A stretch of DNA of 8,821 bases. Source: Bacilli bacterium (GTDB lineage Bacteria > Bacillota_I > Bacilli_A > RF39 > UBA660). How positions within the stretch are numbered: position 1 is the first letter of the stretch; every line of letters begins with the position of its first letter. A model generated the notes under the pieces. That model searched no databases, was not told the DNA's origin, and saw only the letters and a program-made list of their open reading frames with translations. Location of the stretch: contig JAFUZI010000001.1 in assembly GCA_017476705.1 (NCBI GenBank), positions 1-8,821 of the forward strand, read 5' to 3'. The translations under genes were made by a program, and so were the position numbers. This document shows, piece after piece, positions 1 through 6,176 of the stretch.

Positions 1-935
1 ACTGGAGAAACTGGTGCTGGATTAAACATTAAATCAACATTTGGAAGTTTTACTTCAGGCTTATTAATATCTTCTGCCATTTTTTCAATTTTATCTATAT
101 CCATAAATCCTGGATTAACTTGGTTATTATTTTGGTTAGTAGAATCTACTATTTCATTTGTAAAATTATATGATGGATTTATACTTTCTTGTATTTCTTG
201 AGGTTTTACTTCATTATCTTTTACTGAATTTACTTCGTCATTTATAATTGGTTCTGTTGGTATATTAAAATCTCTTAAGATATCGTTATTCATAATTTCT
301 CCTTTTTCTATTTCTTTTTGATTACCACCGTTGTTTTCTAGTAATTTTGCAATTTCTTCATCAGTTTTTCTAACTGTTAATCTCTCATTTATAATTCTAT
401 TTAGCATTAATATTTGATCTTGTTCATTTAGTTTAAGTAAAGATCTTGCATGTCTCTCTGATATTTTATTTTCCATTAATGCTTCTTGTACTTCATCAGA
501 TAAATTTAAAAGTCTAAGTTTATTCGCTATAGTTGATTGTTTTTTTCCTAATTTTGAACCTAACTCTTCTTGATTAATATATCCCATATCAAGTATTTTT
601 TTATATGATATTGCTTCTTCAATTGGGGTTAAATCCTGTCTTTGTACGTTTTCAATTAAAGCTACTTCTGCACTATTTTTATCATCCAAGTCTGTTACTA
701 TTGCAGGTATTGTAGTTTTACCTGCCATAACACTTGCTTTATATCTTCTCTCACCAGCTATAATTTCATATTTGTCACTTATTTTTCTTACAACTATTGG
801 TTGTATCACACCATGTAATTTAATTGATTCAGCAAGTTCATTAATAGCTTGTTCGTTAAACTGAATTCTTGGTTGAAAACGGTTAGGTAAAATATCATCA
901 ATATTTAAAATAACTACCTTTCTTTCCTCTTCCAT
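1..935 (-). CDS. noc: Noc/ParB-family DNA-binding CTPase (3' end beyond window)
   Basis: This is a chromosome-organising DNA-binding protein of the ParB/Noc family; 311 residues are visible and the reading frame is still open at the left edge. What is seen: an N-terminal ParB/Srx-type CTPase domain (about residues 7-110) with PNRFQPR (17-23), HGVIQPIVVR (41-50), the CTP-binding GERRYKA (61-67) and ENVQRQDL (95-102). A helix-turn-helix follows (about 115-190), with LGKKQSTIANKLRLL at 129-143 and ERHARSLL at 160-167. Residues from about 200 on are a polar, Asn/Gln/Glu-rich tail. The start ATG follows a purine-rich GGAAGAGGGG Shine-Dalgarno sequence. The position directly after rsmG is that of Bacillus noc, and LGKxQSTIANKLRLL looks more Noc-like than Spo0J-like, so Noc (nucleoid occlusion) is the better guess; plain ParB cannot be excluded without the genes to the left. 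The membrane-targeting N-terminal helix of Bacillus Noc is absent. It has its own promoter with a tandem 12-bp repeat. Confidence 0.9.
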   Translation of the reverse strand, partial: MEEERKVVILNIDDILPNRFQPRIQFNEQAINELAESIKLHGVIQPIVVRKISDKYEIIAGERRYKASVMAGKTTIPAIVTDLDDKNSAEVALIENVQRQDLTPIEEAISYKKILDMGYINQEELGSKLGKKQSTIANKLRLLNLSDEVQEALMENKISERHARSLLKLNEQDQILMLNRIINERLTVRKTDEEIAKLLENNGGNQKEIEKGEIMNNDILRDFNIPTEPIINDEVNSVKDNEVKPQEIQESINPSYNFTNEIVDSTNQNNNQVNPGFMDIDKIEKMAEDINKPEVKLPNVDLMFNPAPVSP

Positions 936-962
936 AATACCCCTCTTCCTACTCTTATAAAT

Positions 963-991
963 ATATTATAATAATTTGGGAAATAATGCAA
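963..991 (-). promoter_or_regulatory. Predicted promoter of the noc/parB gene
   Basis: On the - strand there is a -35-like TTGCAT (991-986). It is followed either by TATAAT (970-965, 15-bp spacer) or by TAATAT (968-963, 17-bp spacer). It lies between the rsmG terminator and the noc/parB start, so the gene is probably transcribed separately from rsmG. One copy of the 12-bp repeat (975-986) fills most of the spacer, which is a position where a bound protein would block RNA polymerase. In AT-rich DNA the -10 match alone is weak evidence. Confidence 0.55.
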
Positions 992-1009
992 TTGTTTTTT
1001 GGGAAATAA
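975..1009. repeat. Tandem 12-bp repeat over the noc promoter, possible operator
   Basis: TTTGGGAAATAA occurs twice as an exact direct repeat, at 975-986 and 998-1009, with a 23-bp period (about two helical turns). On the - strand each copy reads TTATTTCCCAAA. One copy lies in the spacer of the predicted noc/parB promoter and the other just upstream of its -35. The ATTTCCC part equals one half of the Bacillus Noc site ATTTCCCGGGAAAT as I remember it. Inference: an operator, perhaps for autoregulation by the Noc/ParB protein. Confidence 0.55.
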
Positions 1010-1012
1010 AAT

Positions 1013-1040
1013 AAAAAAAATAGGTTTATAACCTATTTTT
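1013..1040 (-). terminator. Rho-independent terminator of mnmG-rsmG
   Basis: Read on the - strand, the hairpin AAATAGGTT / ATA / AACCTATTT (1038-1018) is a 9-bp stem, extendable to 11 bp with flanking A/T pairs, followed by a T run (1020-1013). The rsmG stop codon (1028-1026) lies in the loop and first stem base, so the end of the gene itself forms the hairpin. The stem has only two G-C pairs, as is common in such AT-rich DNA. Confidence 0.75.
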
Positions 1041-1727
1041 CTTTATTTCACTAAATTTTCTAGGATATTTTTTATTATCCTTTATTTTTTTAAATTTAAC
1101 AATTGTTCTATTACTCTCTTCTATAGGAAGTTTAAATTCTATTTTATCAACTAATTCAACATTCAAAATTTTAATAGCTTGTTTAGCTTCATTCAATTCT
1201 TCATCTAAATTTCCTTTTAAAGCTATAAAATATCCATTTTCTTTAGTCATTGGAATAGAAAATTCAAGTAAATTAGATAAATGTGCGACTGCTCTAGATG
1301 TAGTTACATCAAACTTATTTCTATTTAAACTTGCATATTCCTCTGCTCTAGCATGTATAAGATTAACTTTTTTTAGACTTAATTCTTCACTAACTTTAGT
1401 TAAAAAGTTAATTCTTTTATTTAAAGAGTCTAGAAGTGTTACCTCAAGATTTGGAAATAATATTTTTAAAACCATTCCTGGAAATCCAGCACCTGTTCCA
1501 ATATCACATAATGAATTACATTTATTTAAATCAATAGATTTTATAATAGTTAGTGAATCATAAAAATGTTTTAAATATACTTCATCATGCTCAGTTATAC
1601 CAGTTAAATTCATCACTTTATTATATTCAACAAGTAAGTTATAGTATTTATCTAATTGATTAAGTTGTGTATCAGTTATATTTATTCCTAATTTTTTTAA
1701 TTCTTCAATAAATTTATTTTGATTCAT
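1026..1727 (-). CDS. rsmG: RsmG, 16S rRNA m7G527 methyltransferase
   Basis: RsmG (GidB) transfers a methyl group from S-adenosylmethionine to N7 of G527 in 16S rRNA, in the 530 loop of the small subunit. The 233-residue protein has the usual family length. Seen: NLTG (40-43) and KHFYDSL (53-59) at the N-terminus, the SAM-binding glycine loop DIGTGAGFPG (75-84), LLDSLNKRINFL (98-109, the acidic end of strand 2 that contacts the cofactor ribose), and TSRAVA (143-148), a family signature. The C-terminus is lysine-rich. The ATG start overlaps the end of mnmG by 14 nt and is preceded by a modest AAGAAAG ribosome binding site, so translation is probably coupled to mnmG. The mnmG-rsmG (gidA-gidB) pairing is an old and widespread arrangement. 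Transcription ends at the hairpin overlapping its stop codon. Confidence 0.97.
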   Translation of the reverse strand: MNQNKFIEELKKLGINITDTQLNQLDKYYNLLVEYNKVMNLTGITEHDEVYLKHFYDSLTIIKSIDLNKCNSLCDIGTGAGFPGMVLKILFPNLEVTLLDSLNKRINFLTKVSEELSLKKVNLIHARAEEYASLNRNKFDVTTSRAVAHLSNLLEFSIPMTKENGYFIALKGNLDEELNEAKQAIKILNVELVDKIEFKLPIEESNRTIVKFKKIKDNKKYPRKFSEIKKNRL

Positions 1728-3609
1728 TATAATACTTTCTTAAGTAAACCATTAATATTGAAATATCAGCAGGATTAACACCACTAATTCTTATAGCCTG
1801 ACCAATTGATGTTGGTTTTACTTCTTTTAATTTTTGTCTAGCCTCACTAGCTATATTTGATACACTATCATAATCAATATCTTCTGGTATTTTTTTATCT
1901 TCTAATTTAAGCATTTTAGATGCTTCTCTAATTTCTTTATTAATATATCCTTCATATTTTACATTTATTTCAACCTGTTCAATAATATCATCACTATAGT
2001 CAATTTCAATTAAACCAAGTTCTTTTAAATCTTTTATAGTTACTTCTGGTCTTCTAATAAAATCAAGTGCACTTATTCCATCTTTAAGTGGAGTTGTATT
2101 AATTTTACTTAGTTTTTCTAGATTTTCTTTATTTGGTGTAATTTTTACACTTTTTAAATATTCCATTAATTCATTAATTTTTTTCTTTTTATTTAATAAA
2201 TTATTATGTCTTTCTTCATCTATTAAACCTACTTTATATCCATGTTCTCTAAGTCTTAAATCAGCATTATCGCTTCTAAGAAGTAATCTATATTCAGCAC
2301 GAGATGTAAGTAATCTATATGGATCTCTTATTCCTTTAGTTACTAAATCATCTATTAAAACACCAATATATGCTTCATTTCTCTTTAAAATTAAAGGTTC
2401 TTTTCCTTCTAATTTTAATGCAGCATTAATACCAGCCATTAATCCTTGACATGCAGCTTCTTCATATCCACTTGTACCATTTATTTGTCCAGCTGTAAAT
2501 AAACCTTCTACTTTTTTAGTTTCAAGTGATTGTTTAAGTTGTAGTGGATTGATTGAATCATACTCTATTGCATATGCATATTTAAGTATTTTAGCATTCT
2601 CTAATCCTGGTAGACTATGTACCATTTTCTCTTGTATATCATATGGCATACTTGTTGAAAAACCTTGCAAGTATATAGTATTACCATATGTTTCATTATC
2701 TTTAATTATACTTTCAGGTTCTAAAAATAATTGATGTCTTTCTTTATCAGCAAATCTAACTACCTTATCTTCTATTGATGGACAATATCTAGGACCAATT
2801 CCTTCTATATCATCAAGTCCACCATACATGCTTGATTTAGTTAAATTATCTCTTATTATTTTATGAGTTTCTTCTGTTGTATATATTAAATGACATGGTA
2901 CTTGATCTTCCATTTTATAATTTGGTTTTAAATCAAATGAGAAAGTAAGTGGTACATCTGATCCTTTTTCAACTCTCGTTTTTGAAAAATCAATAGTATT
3001 TACATCAATTCTCTGTGGAGTACCAGTTTTAAGTCTTTTTATCTCAAATCCTAATTTTCTTAAATTATCACTTAAATGATTAGATGGTCTCTCTCCATGT
3101 GGACCTTCTCTTCTTCTAGTATCACCCACTAATATATCCGCTTTTAAATATGTACCTGTTGTAAGTATAACAGCATCAGCAAATATTTTTTCTCCATCTT
3201 CTAAGATAACACCCATAATTTTGTTGTTTTCAACAATTAAGTCCTCTACAAGACCTTCTTTTACATCTAAATTAGCTTGATTTTGGATAGTTTTCCACAT
3301 ATTCTGTGGATAAGTCACTTTATCTGCTTGTGCTCTTAAAGCGCGAATTGAAGGTCCTTTTTTATAATTTAGCATTTTCATTTGTATTTGAGACTTGTCT
3401 GCATTCCTACCCATTTCTCCACCTAAGGCATCAATTTCTCTAACTACGATACCTTTTGCAGAACCACCAATTGATGGATTACATGGCATATCTCCAATAT
3501 TTTTTATATTTCCTGTAACAAGTAAAGTTTTATGTCCAATACGAGATGCAGCCAAAGAAGCCTCGCATCCAGCATGTCCACCACCTACAACAATAATTTC
3601 ATATTTCAT
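1714..3609 (-). CDS. mnmG: MnmG (GidA), tRNA wobble-uridine modification enzyme
   Basis: MnmG is the FAD-containing partner of MnmE; together they add a (carboxymethyl)aminomethyl group to C5 of U34 in certain tRNAs, using 5,10-methylenetetrahydrofolate. The 631 residues match the usual full length. Seen: the N-terminal Rossmann FAD motif GGGHAGCE (9-16), MPCNPSIGGSAKG (41-53) with the conserved Cys43, a second conserved cysteine at 276 in RYCPSIEDK, GPHGERPS (169-176), and the FAD-site motif TAGQINGTSGYEEAACQG (372-389). The C-terminal helical domain carries RAEYRLLLRSDNADLRL. The ATG start has a GGAAGTG ribosome binding site 5 nt upstream. A terminator lies between mnmE and this gene and a TATAAT stands 24 nt before the ATG, so it is probably at least partly transcribed on its own, together with rsmG. 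Confidence 0.98.
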   Translation of the reverse strand: MKYEIIVVGGGHAGCEASLAASRIGHKTLLVTGNIKNIGDMPCNPSIGGSAKGIVVREIDALGGEMGRNADKSQIQMKMLNYKKGPSIRALRAQADKVTYPQNMWKTIQNQANLDVKEGLVEDLIVENNKIMGVILEDGEKIFADAVILTTGTYLKADILVGDTRRREGPHGERPSNHLSDNLRKLGFEIKRLKTGTPQRIDVNTIDFSKTRVEKGSDVPLTFSFDLKPNYKMEDQVPCHLIYTTEETHKIIRDNLTKSSMYGGLDDIEGIGPRYCPSIEDKVVRFADKERHQLFLEPESIIKDNETYGNTIYLQGFSTSMPYDIQEKMVHSLPGLENAKILKYAYAIEYDSINPLQLKQSLETKKVEGLFTAGQINGTSGYEEAACQGLMAGINAALKLEGKEPLILKRNEAYIGVLIDDLVTKGIRDPYRLLTSRAEYRLLLRSDNADLRLREHGYKVGLIDEERHNNLLNKKKKINELMEYLKSVKITPNKENLEKLSKINTTPLKDGISALDFIRRPEVTIKDLKELGLIEIDYSDDIIEQVEINVKYEGYINKEIREASKMLKLEDKKIPEDIDYDSVSNIASEARQKLKEVKPTSIGQAIRISGVNPADISILMVYLRKYYNESK

Positions 3610-3632
3610 AAAATCACTTCCAAACTTTTAAT

Positions 3633-3638
3633 ATTATA
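3633..3638 (-). promoter_or_regulatory. Predicted -10 element for mnmG-rsmG
   Basis: A perfect TATAAT on the - strand stands 24 nt before the mnmG ATG, just after the mnmE terminator. The position 17 bp upstream holds only TATTTT, a poor -35, and no TG extension is present. It supports separate transcription of mnmG-rsmG but could be chance in AT-rich DNA. Confidence 0.4.
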
Positions 3639-3651
3639 CTCTAAATTATTT

Positions 3652-3677
3652 AAAAAAAATAGTCTTATGACTATTTT
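3652..3677 (-). terminator. Rho-independent terminator of mnmE
   Basis: On the - strand a 9-bp stem AAAATAGTC / GACTATTTT with an ATAA loop (3677-3656) runs into eight Ts (3659-3652). The mnmE stop codon TAG (3673-3671) is part of the 5' arm of the stem. Confidence 0.75.
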
Positions 3678-5023
3678 CCTAAGCAAAAATGACTAAACAT
3701 ATAGTCAATTAACTCATCTTCATAAGTTAATCCTATTATTTCTCCTAATTTATTCCATATATTTTTTATATCTATTTCAATCATATCAATAGATACGTCA
3801 TGTTTTAAAGATTCTTTAATATCATTTATTGAATCCAAGCAATCTTTTAAAATAGCAATATCTTTGGAATTAGTAATATAAGTAAAATCAGAAGTTTCAA
3901 TATTTTCTAATTTAAATAATACTTTAATTTTATTTTTTAAGTCATCCAAACCTGTATTATTTATTGTACTCATTTTTATAATATTTTCATCACTAAATGG
4001 TAATTCTAGTTTACTTTCCAAATCTATTTTATTAATTATAATAATATGATTTTTATCTTTTATTTGTTCATATAGATTAATTTCATCTTCAGTTATTTTT
4101 TCATTATTGTTTAAAACAAATAATATTAAGTCAGACTTTTCAATTAAATCAATGCTTTTATTAACACCAATTTGTTCAACTATATTATCAGTTTTTCTAA
4201 TTCCAGCTGTATCAATCATATTTAAAATAATACCATCTAGATTTAGTGTACCTTCTACAATATCTCTTGTTGTACCTTCTATATCAGTAACTATTGCTTT
4301 ATCTTCATCCAAAAGTAGATTAAGTAAGCTACTTTTACCAACATTTGGTCTACCTATTATAGAAGTTTTAATTCCTTCTTTTAAAATTTTTCCAGATTCA
4401 CTCTCTTTTAATATCTTAGATATTTCATTTTCAATATTTCCCACTCTATCTTTTATCATATCAGTAGTCATTTCTTCTATATCATCATATTCAGGATAAT
4501 CTATATTTACTTCTATATTAGATATAATTTGCGCTAAAGAATTTCTTAAATCTTGAATCATTCCAGATACTCTACCATTTACTTTATTCATTGCCATTTT
4601 TCTCATATTTTCAGTTTTAGCATCTATTAAATCCATTATACCTTCTGCTTCTGTTAAATCAATTCTTCCATTTAAAAAAGCTCTTTTAGTAAATTCTCCT
4701 GGTTCAGCAAGTCTACAACCTTTTCTAATTAAAAGTTCTAGTACTTTTTCTGTTGTCATAATACCCCCATGACAGTTTATTTCAACAACATCCTCTGTTG
4801 TAAATGTCTTTGGAGATTTCATAACACTTACTAATACTTCATCTATTTCTTCATTTTTATCAATAATTTTACCATAATTTATAGTATGACTAGGAACTTC
4901 CTCTAAATTTTTACCCTTAAAGATACTATTTACGATAGATATGGAATCAGATCCACTTACTCTTATTATTGATATGGCACCTACACCTAGTGCGGTTGAA
5001 ATAGCAACTATTGTATCTTCCAT
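3671..5023 (-). CDS. mnmE: MnmE (TrmE), tRNA-modification GTPase
   Basis: MnmE is the potassium-dependent dimerising GTPase that works with MnmG on U34 of tRNA. The chosen start gives 450 residues, close to the family norm. Seen: an N-terminal tetrahydrofolate-binding domain (about 1-115, opening MEDTIVAIST, with INCHGG at 82-87), the helical-domain signature EPGEFTKRAFLNGRIDLTEAE (107-127), then the inserted G domain with P-loop GRPNVGKS (224-231), G2 EGTTRD (249-254), G3 DTAG (271-274) and G4 NKID (331-334). The protein ends in CLGK (447-450), the C-terminal CxGK motif whose cysteine is needed for modification. A longer in-frame start at 5041 exists, but its first codons contain the ribosome binding site, so 5023 is preferred. 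The ATG lies 1 nt after the stop of the HD-domain gene, implying translational coupling. The stop codon is built into a terminator. Confidence 0.97.
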   Translation of the reverse strand: MEDTIVAISTALGVGAISIIRVSGSDSISIVNSIFKGKNLEEVPSHTINYGKIIDKNEEIDEVLVSVMKSPKTFTTEDVVEINCHGGIMTTEKVLELLIRKGCRLAEPGEFTKRAFLNGRIDLTEAEGIMDLIDAKTENMRKMAMNKVNGRVSGMIQDLRNSLAQIISNIEVNIDYPEYDDIEEMTTDMIKDRVGNIENEISKILKESESGKILKEGIKTSIIGRPNVGKSSLLNLLLDEDKAIVTDIEGTTRDIVEGTLNLDGIILNMIDTAGIRKTDNIVEQIGVNKSIDLIEKSDLILFVLNNNEKITEDEINLYEQIKDKNHIIIINKIDLESKLELPFSDENIIKMSTINNTGLDDLKNKIKVLFKLENIETSDFTYITNSKDIAILKDCLDSINDIKESLKHDVSIDMIEIDIKNIWNKLGEIIGLTYEDELIDYMFSHFCLGK

Positions 5024-5024
5024 A

Positions 5025-5519
5025 TTATCCCTTCTTTCCAAGTCCTATTAGTTTTGGTAAAAACTTAGGATTTTTAAATACTTCTAATGATATATATTTA
5101 TCAACTGTTGTAACAATCCATCCCTCTTTGTATTTTGGTGGTATTTTATTAAGTGGAAACATATGTCTTAAAATTATATCATCTATTTTTTCATTCATTA
5201 AATTTGGAAAATATTTATGAGCATTTAACATTGCATCTTTTGCATGAGTAAATCCATGTGCTTCTAATAATTTTGTTTTTTCAGAACAATCTTGCCAAGG
5301 TTTTGAATAAAAATCATGAAGTAATCCACCAATTGCAGCGCTTTTATAATCCAAATGCATGCGACGCGCTATCTTATAAGATAATTTTGATACAGCAAGA
5401 CAATGATCATATACAGAAATATTAGAATGATGATTAAATTTCTTTCTTTTTATAAATTCAGGGTGTTCTAATATTTCTTTTACAATTTTATAATATTCTA
5501 CTCTCCATAAAATACTCAT
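5025..5519 (-). CDS. HD-domain phosphohydrolase, uncharacterised Firmicutes family
   Basis: This is a soluble 164-residue protein filled by a single HD domain, the fold of metal-dependent phosphohydrolases. Counting from the chosen start, possible metal ligands appear in order: H39 (YDHC), H68-D69 (GLLHDF), H92 (FTH), H119 (ILRHMFPL) and D140 (TVDKY). An H...HD...H...H...D series of this kind fits a two-metal HD enzyme, as in YqeK or HDIG proteins, rather than a one-metal dGTPase type; that is inference. The substrate is unknown; nucleotides or nucleotide second messengers are typical for the superfamily. I recall similar stand-alone proteins (HD, then FxH, then KHMxPL and VDKY) as uncharacterised in many Clostridia and Bacilli. 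The start at 5519 is chosen because AAGGAG lies 7 nt upstream; the ATG at 5525 is only 1 nt from it. The gene ends 1 nt before mnmE, and a 26-bp palindrome ends 5 nt before its Shine-Dalgarno sequence. Confidence 0.88.
   Translation of the reverse strand: MSILWRVEYYKIVKEILEHPEFIKRKKFNHHSNISVYDHCLAVSKLSYKIARRMHLDYKSAAIGGLLHDFYSKPWQDCSEKTKLLEAHGFTHAKDAMLNAHKYFPNLMNEKIDDIILRHMFPLNKIPPKYKEGWIVTTVDKYISLEVFKNPKFLPKLIGLGKKG
5029..5035 (-). promoter_or_regulatory. Ribosome binding site that sets the mnmE start
   Basis: AGAAGGG on the - strand ends 5 nt before the ATG at 5023. It lies inside the codons that a start at 5041 would use, so it argues for the shorter, family-like N-terminus MEDTIVAIST. 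Confidence 0.7.
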
Positions 5520-5526
5520 AAACATT

Positions 5527-5532
5527 CTCCTT
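5527..5532 (-). promoter_or_regulatory. Ribosome binding site that sets the HD-gene start
   Basis: AAGGAG on the - strand lies 7 nt before the ATG at 5519 but only 1 nt before the upstream in-frame ATG at 5525. The spacing picks the inner start. Confidence 0.75.
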
Positions 5533-5535
5533 ATG

Positions 5536-5563
5536 AAAAAATATAATCACGTGATTATATTTT
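5536..5563 (-). terminator. 26-bp perfect palindrome after jag: weak terminator or protein site
   Basis: Positions 5538-5563 form a perfect palindrome of 13-bp half-sites with TCACGTGA at its centre (5547-5554). On the - strand it is followed by six Ts in total (5541-5536), part of which belong to the stem, so it resembles a rho-independent terminator for rnpA-yidC-jag. The jag stop codon (5564-5562) overlaps its first bases. There is no room for a promoter between it and the HD gene, so full termination would leave HD-mnmE without a transcript; partial read-through or another role is more likely. The centre equals the core of the ParB site parS. Confidence 0.55.
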
Positions 5564-6176
5564 AGTTTTCTTTATATTTTATTGTTACGTGTCTATCTTT
5601 TCCTTCACCAACACTTTCAGTAATAAGAGCTGGATATTCAGATATTATTGTATGTACTAATCTTCTCTCATATGAATTCATTGGATCTAATGAAATAGTT
5701 AAATGTGATGCTTCAACATCTGCAGCTACACCTCTAACCAATTTTTCAATATTTTTCATTTTTTTAATTTTATAATTTGATACATCTAGGTTTAATTTAA
5801 TAGATAAACCTGTGTTATTTTTTATTGCTTGTCTAATAAGTATTTGTAATGAATTAAGTGTTTTACCTTCTTTACCTATTAAAATAGCATTATTATTAGA
5901 TACAAGTACTACATTAAATATATTTTCAGATTCAATAACTTCTGTTTCAATATTTAAATTCATATTTTTAGCAATTTTTTTAAAAAATTCAACTATATAT
6001 TTTTTTATATCTTCTTTATTTATAACTGAAATTATATATTTAGATGATTTAAAAAGTTTACCTTCAATAAATTCTTCTTTAAAAAATAAATCTTCTACTC
6101 TAACATTTAATTCTTTAACTGCATTATCTAATGCTTCTTCTTTAGTCTTCGCTTCAAACTTTCTAATTTCTACCAT
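5562..6176 (-). CDS. khpB: KhpB/Jag RNA-binding protein (Jag_N, KH, R3H)
   Basis: KhpB (also Jag or EloR) is a cytoplasmic RNA-binding protein that in other Firmicutes partners KhpA and influences cell elongation and division by post-transcriptional control. The 204 residues show the full family layout: Jag-N domain (about 1-50, opening MVEIRKFEAKTKEEAL), a linker, a KH domain (about 75-145) with the RNA-gripping loop GKEG at 101-104 (ILIGKEGKTL), and an R3H domain (about 146-204) with the R-x3-H motif at R171-H175 (RRLVH) followed by the conserved ITESVGEGKDRHV. The ATG at 6176 is chosen since AAAGGAG lies 8 nt upstream; the in-frame GTG at 6185 begins within that ribosome binding site. The gene overlaps the end of yidC by 14 nt, so it is co-translated with it, which is the standard yidC-jag pairing. 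No promoter is needed within the pair. Confidence 0.96.
   Translation of the reverse strand: MVEIRKFEAKTKEEALDNAVKELNVRVEDLFFKEEFIEGKLFKSSKYIISVINKEDIKKYIVEFFKKIAKNMNLNIETEVIESENIFNVVLVSNNNAILIGKEGKTLNSLQILIRQAIKNNTGLSIKLNLDVSNYKIKKMKNIEKLVRGVAADVEASHLTISLDPMNSYERRLVHTIISEYPALITESVGEGKDRHVTIKYKEN

Noticed and set aside
1450..1462. TTTGGAAATAAT inside rsmG, resembling the noc-promoter repeat
   Set aside because: It lacks one of the three Gs, lies in coding sequence and has no second copy nearby, so it is taken as chance.
5024..5041. Upstream start for mnmE at 5041 (MERRDN extension)
   Set aside because: The extension is encoded by the ribosome binding site of the inner ATG and would overlap the HD gene; family members start at the MEDTI-equivalent position.
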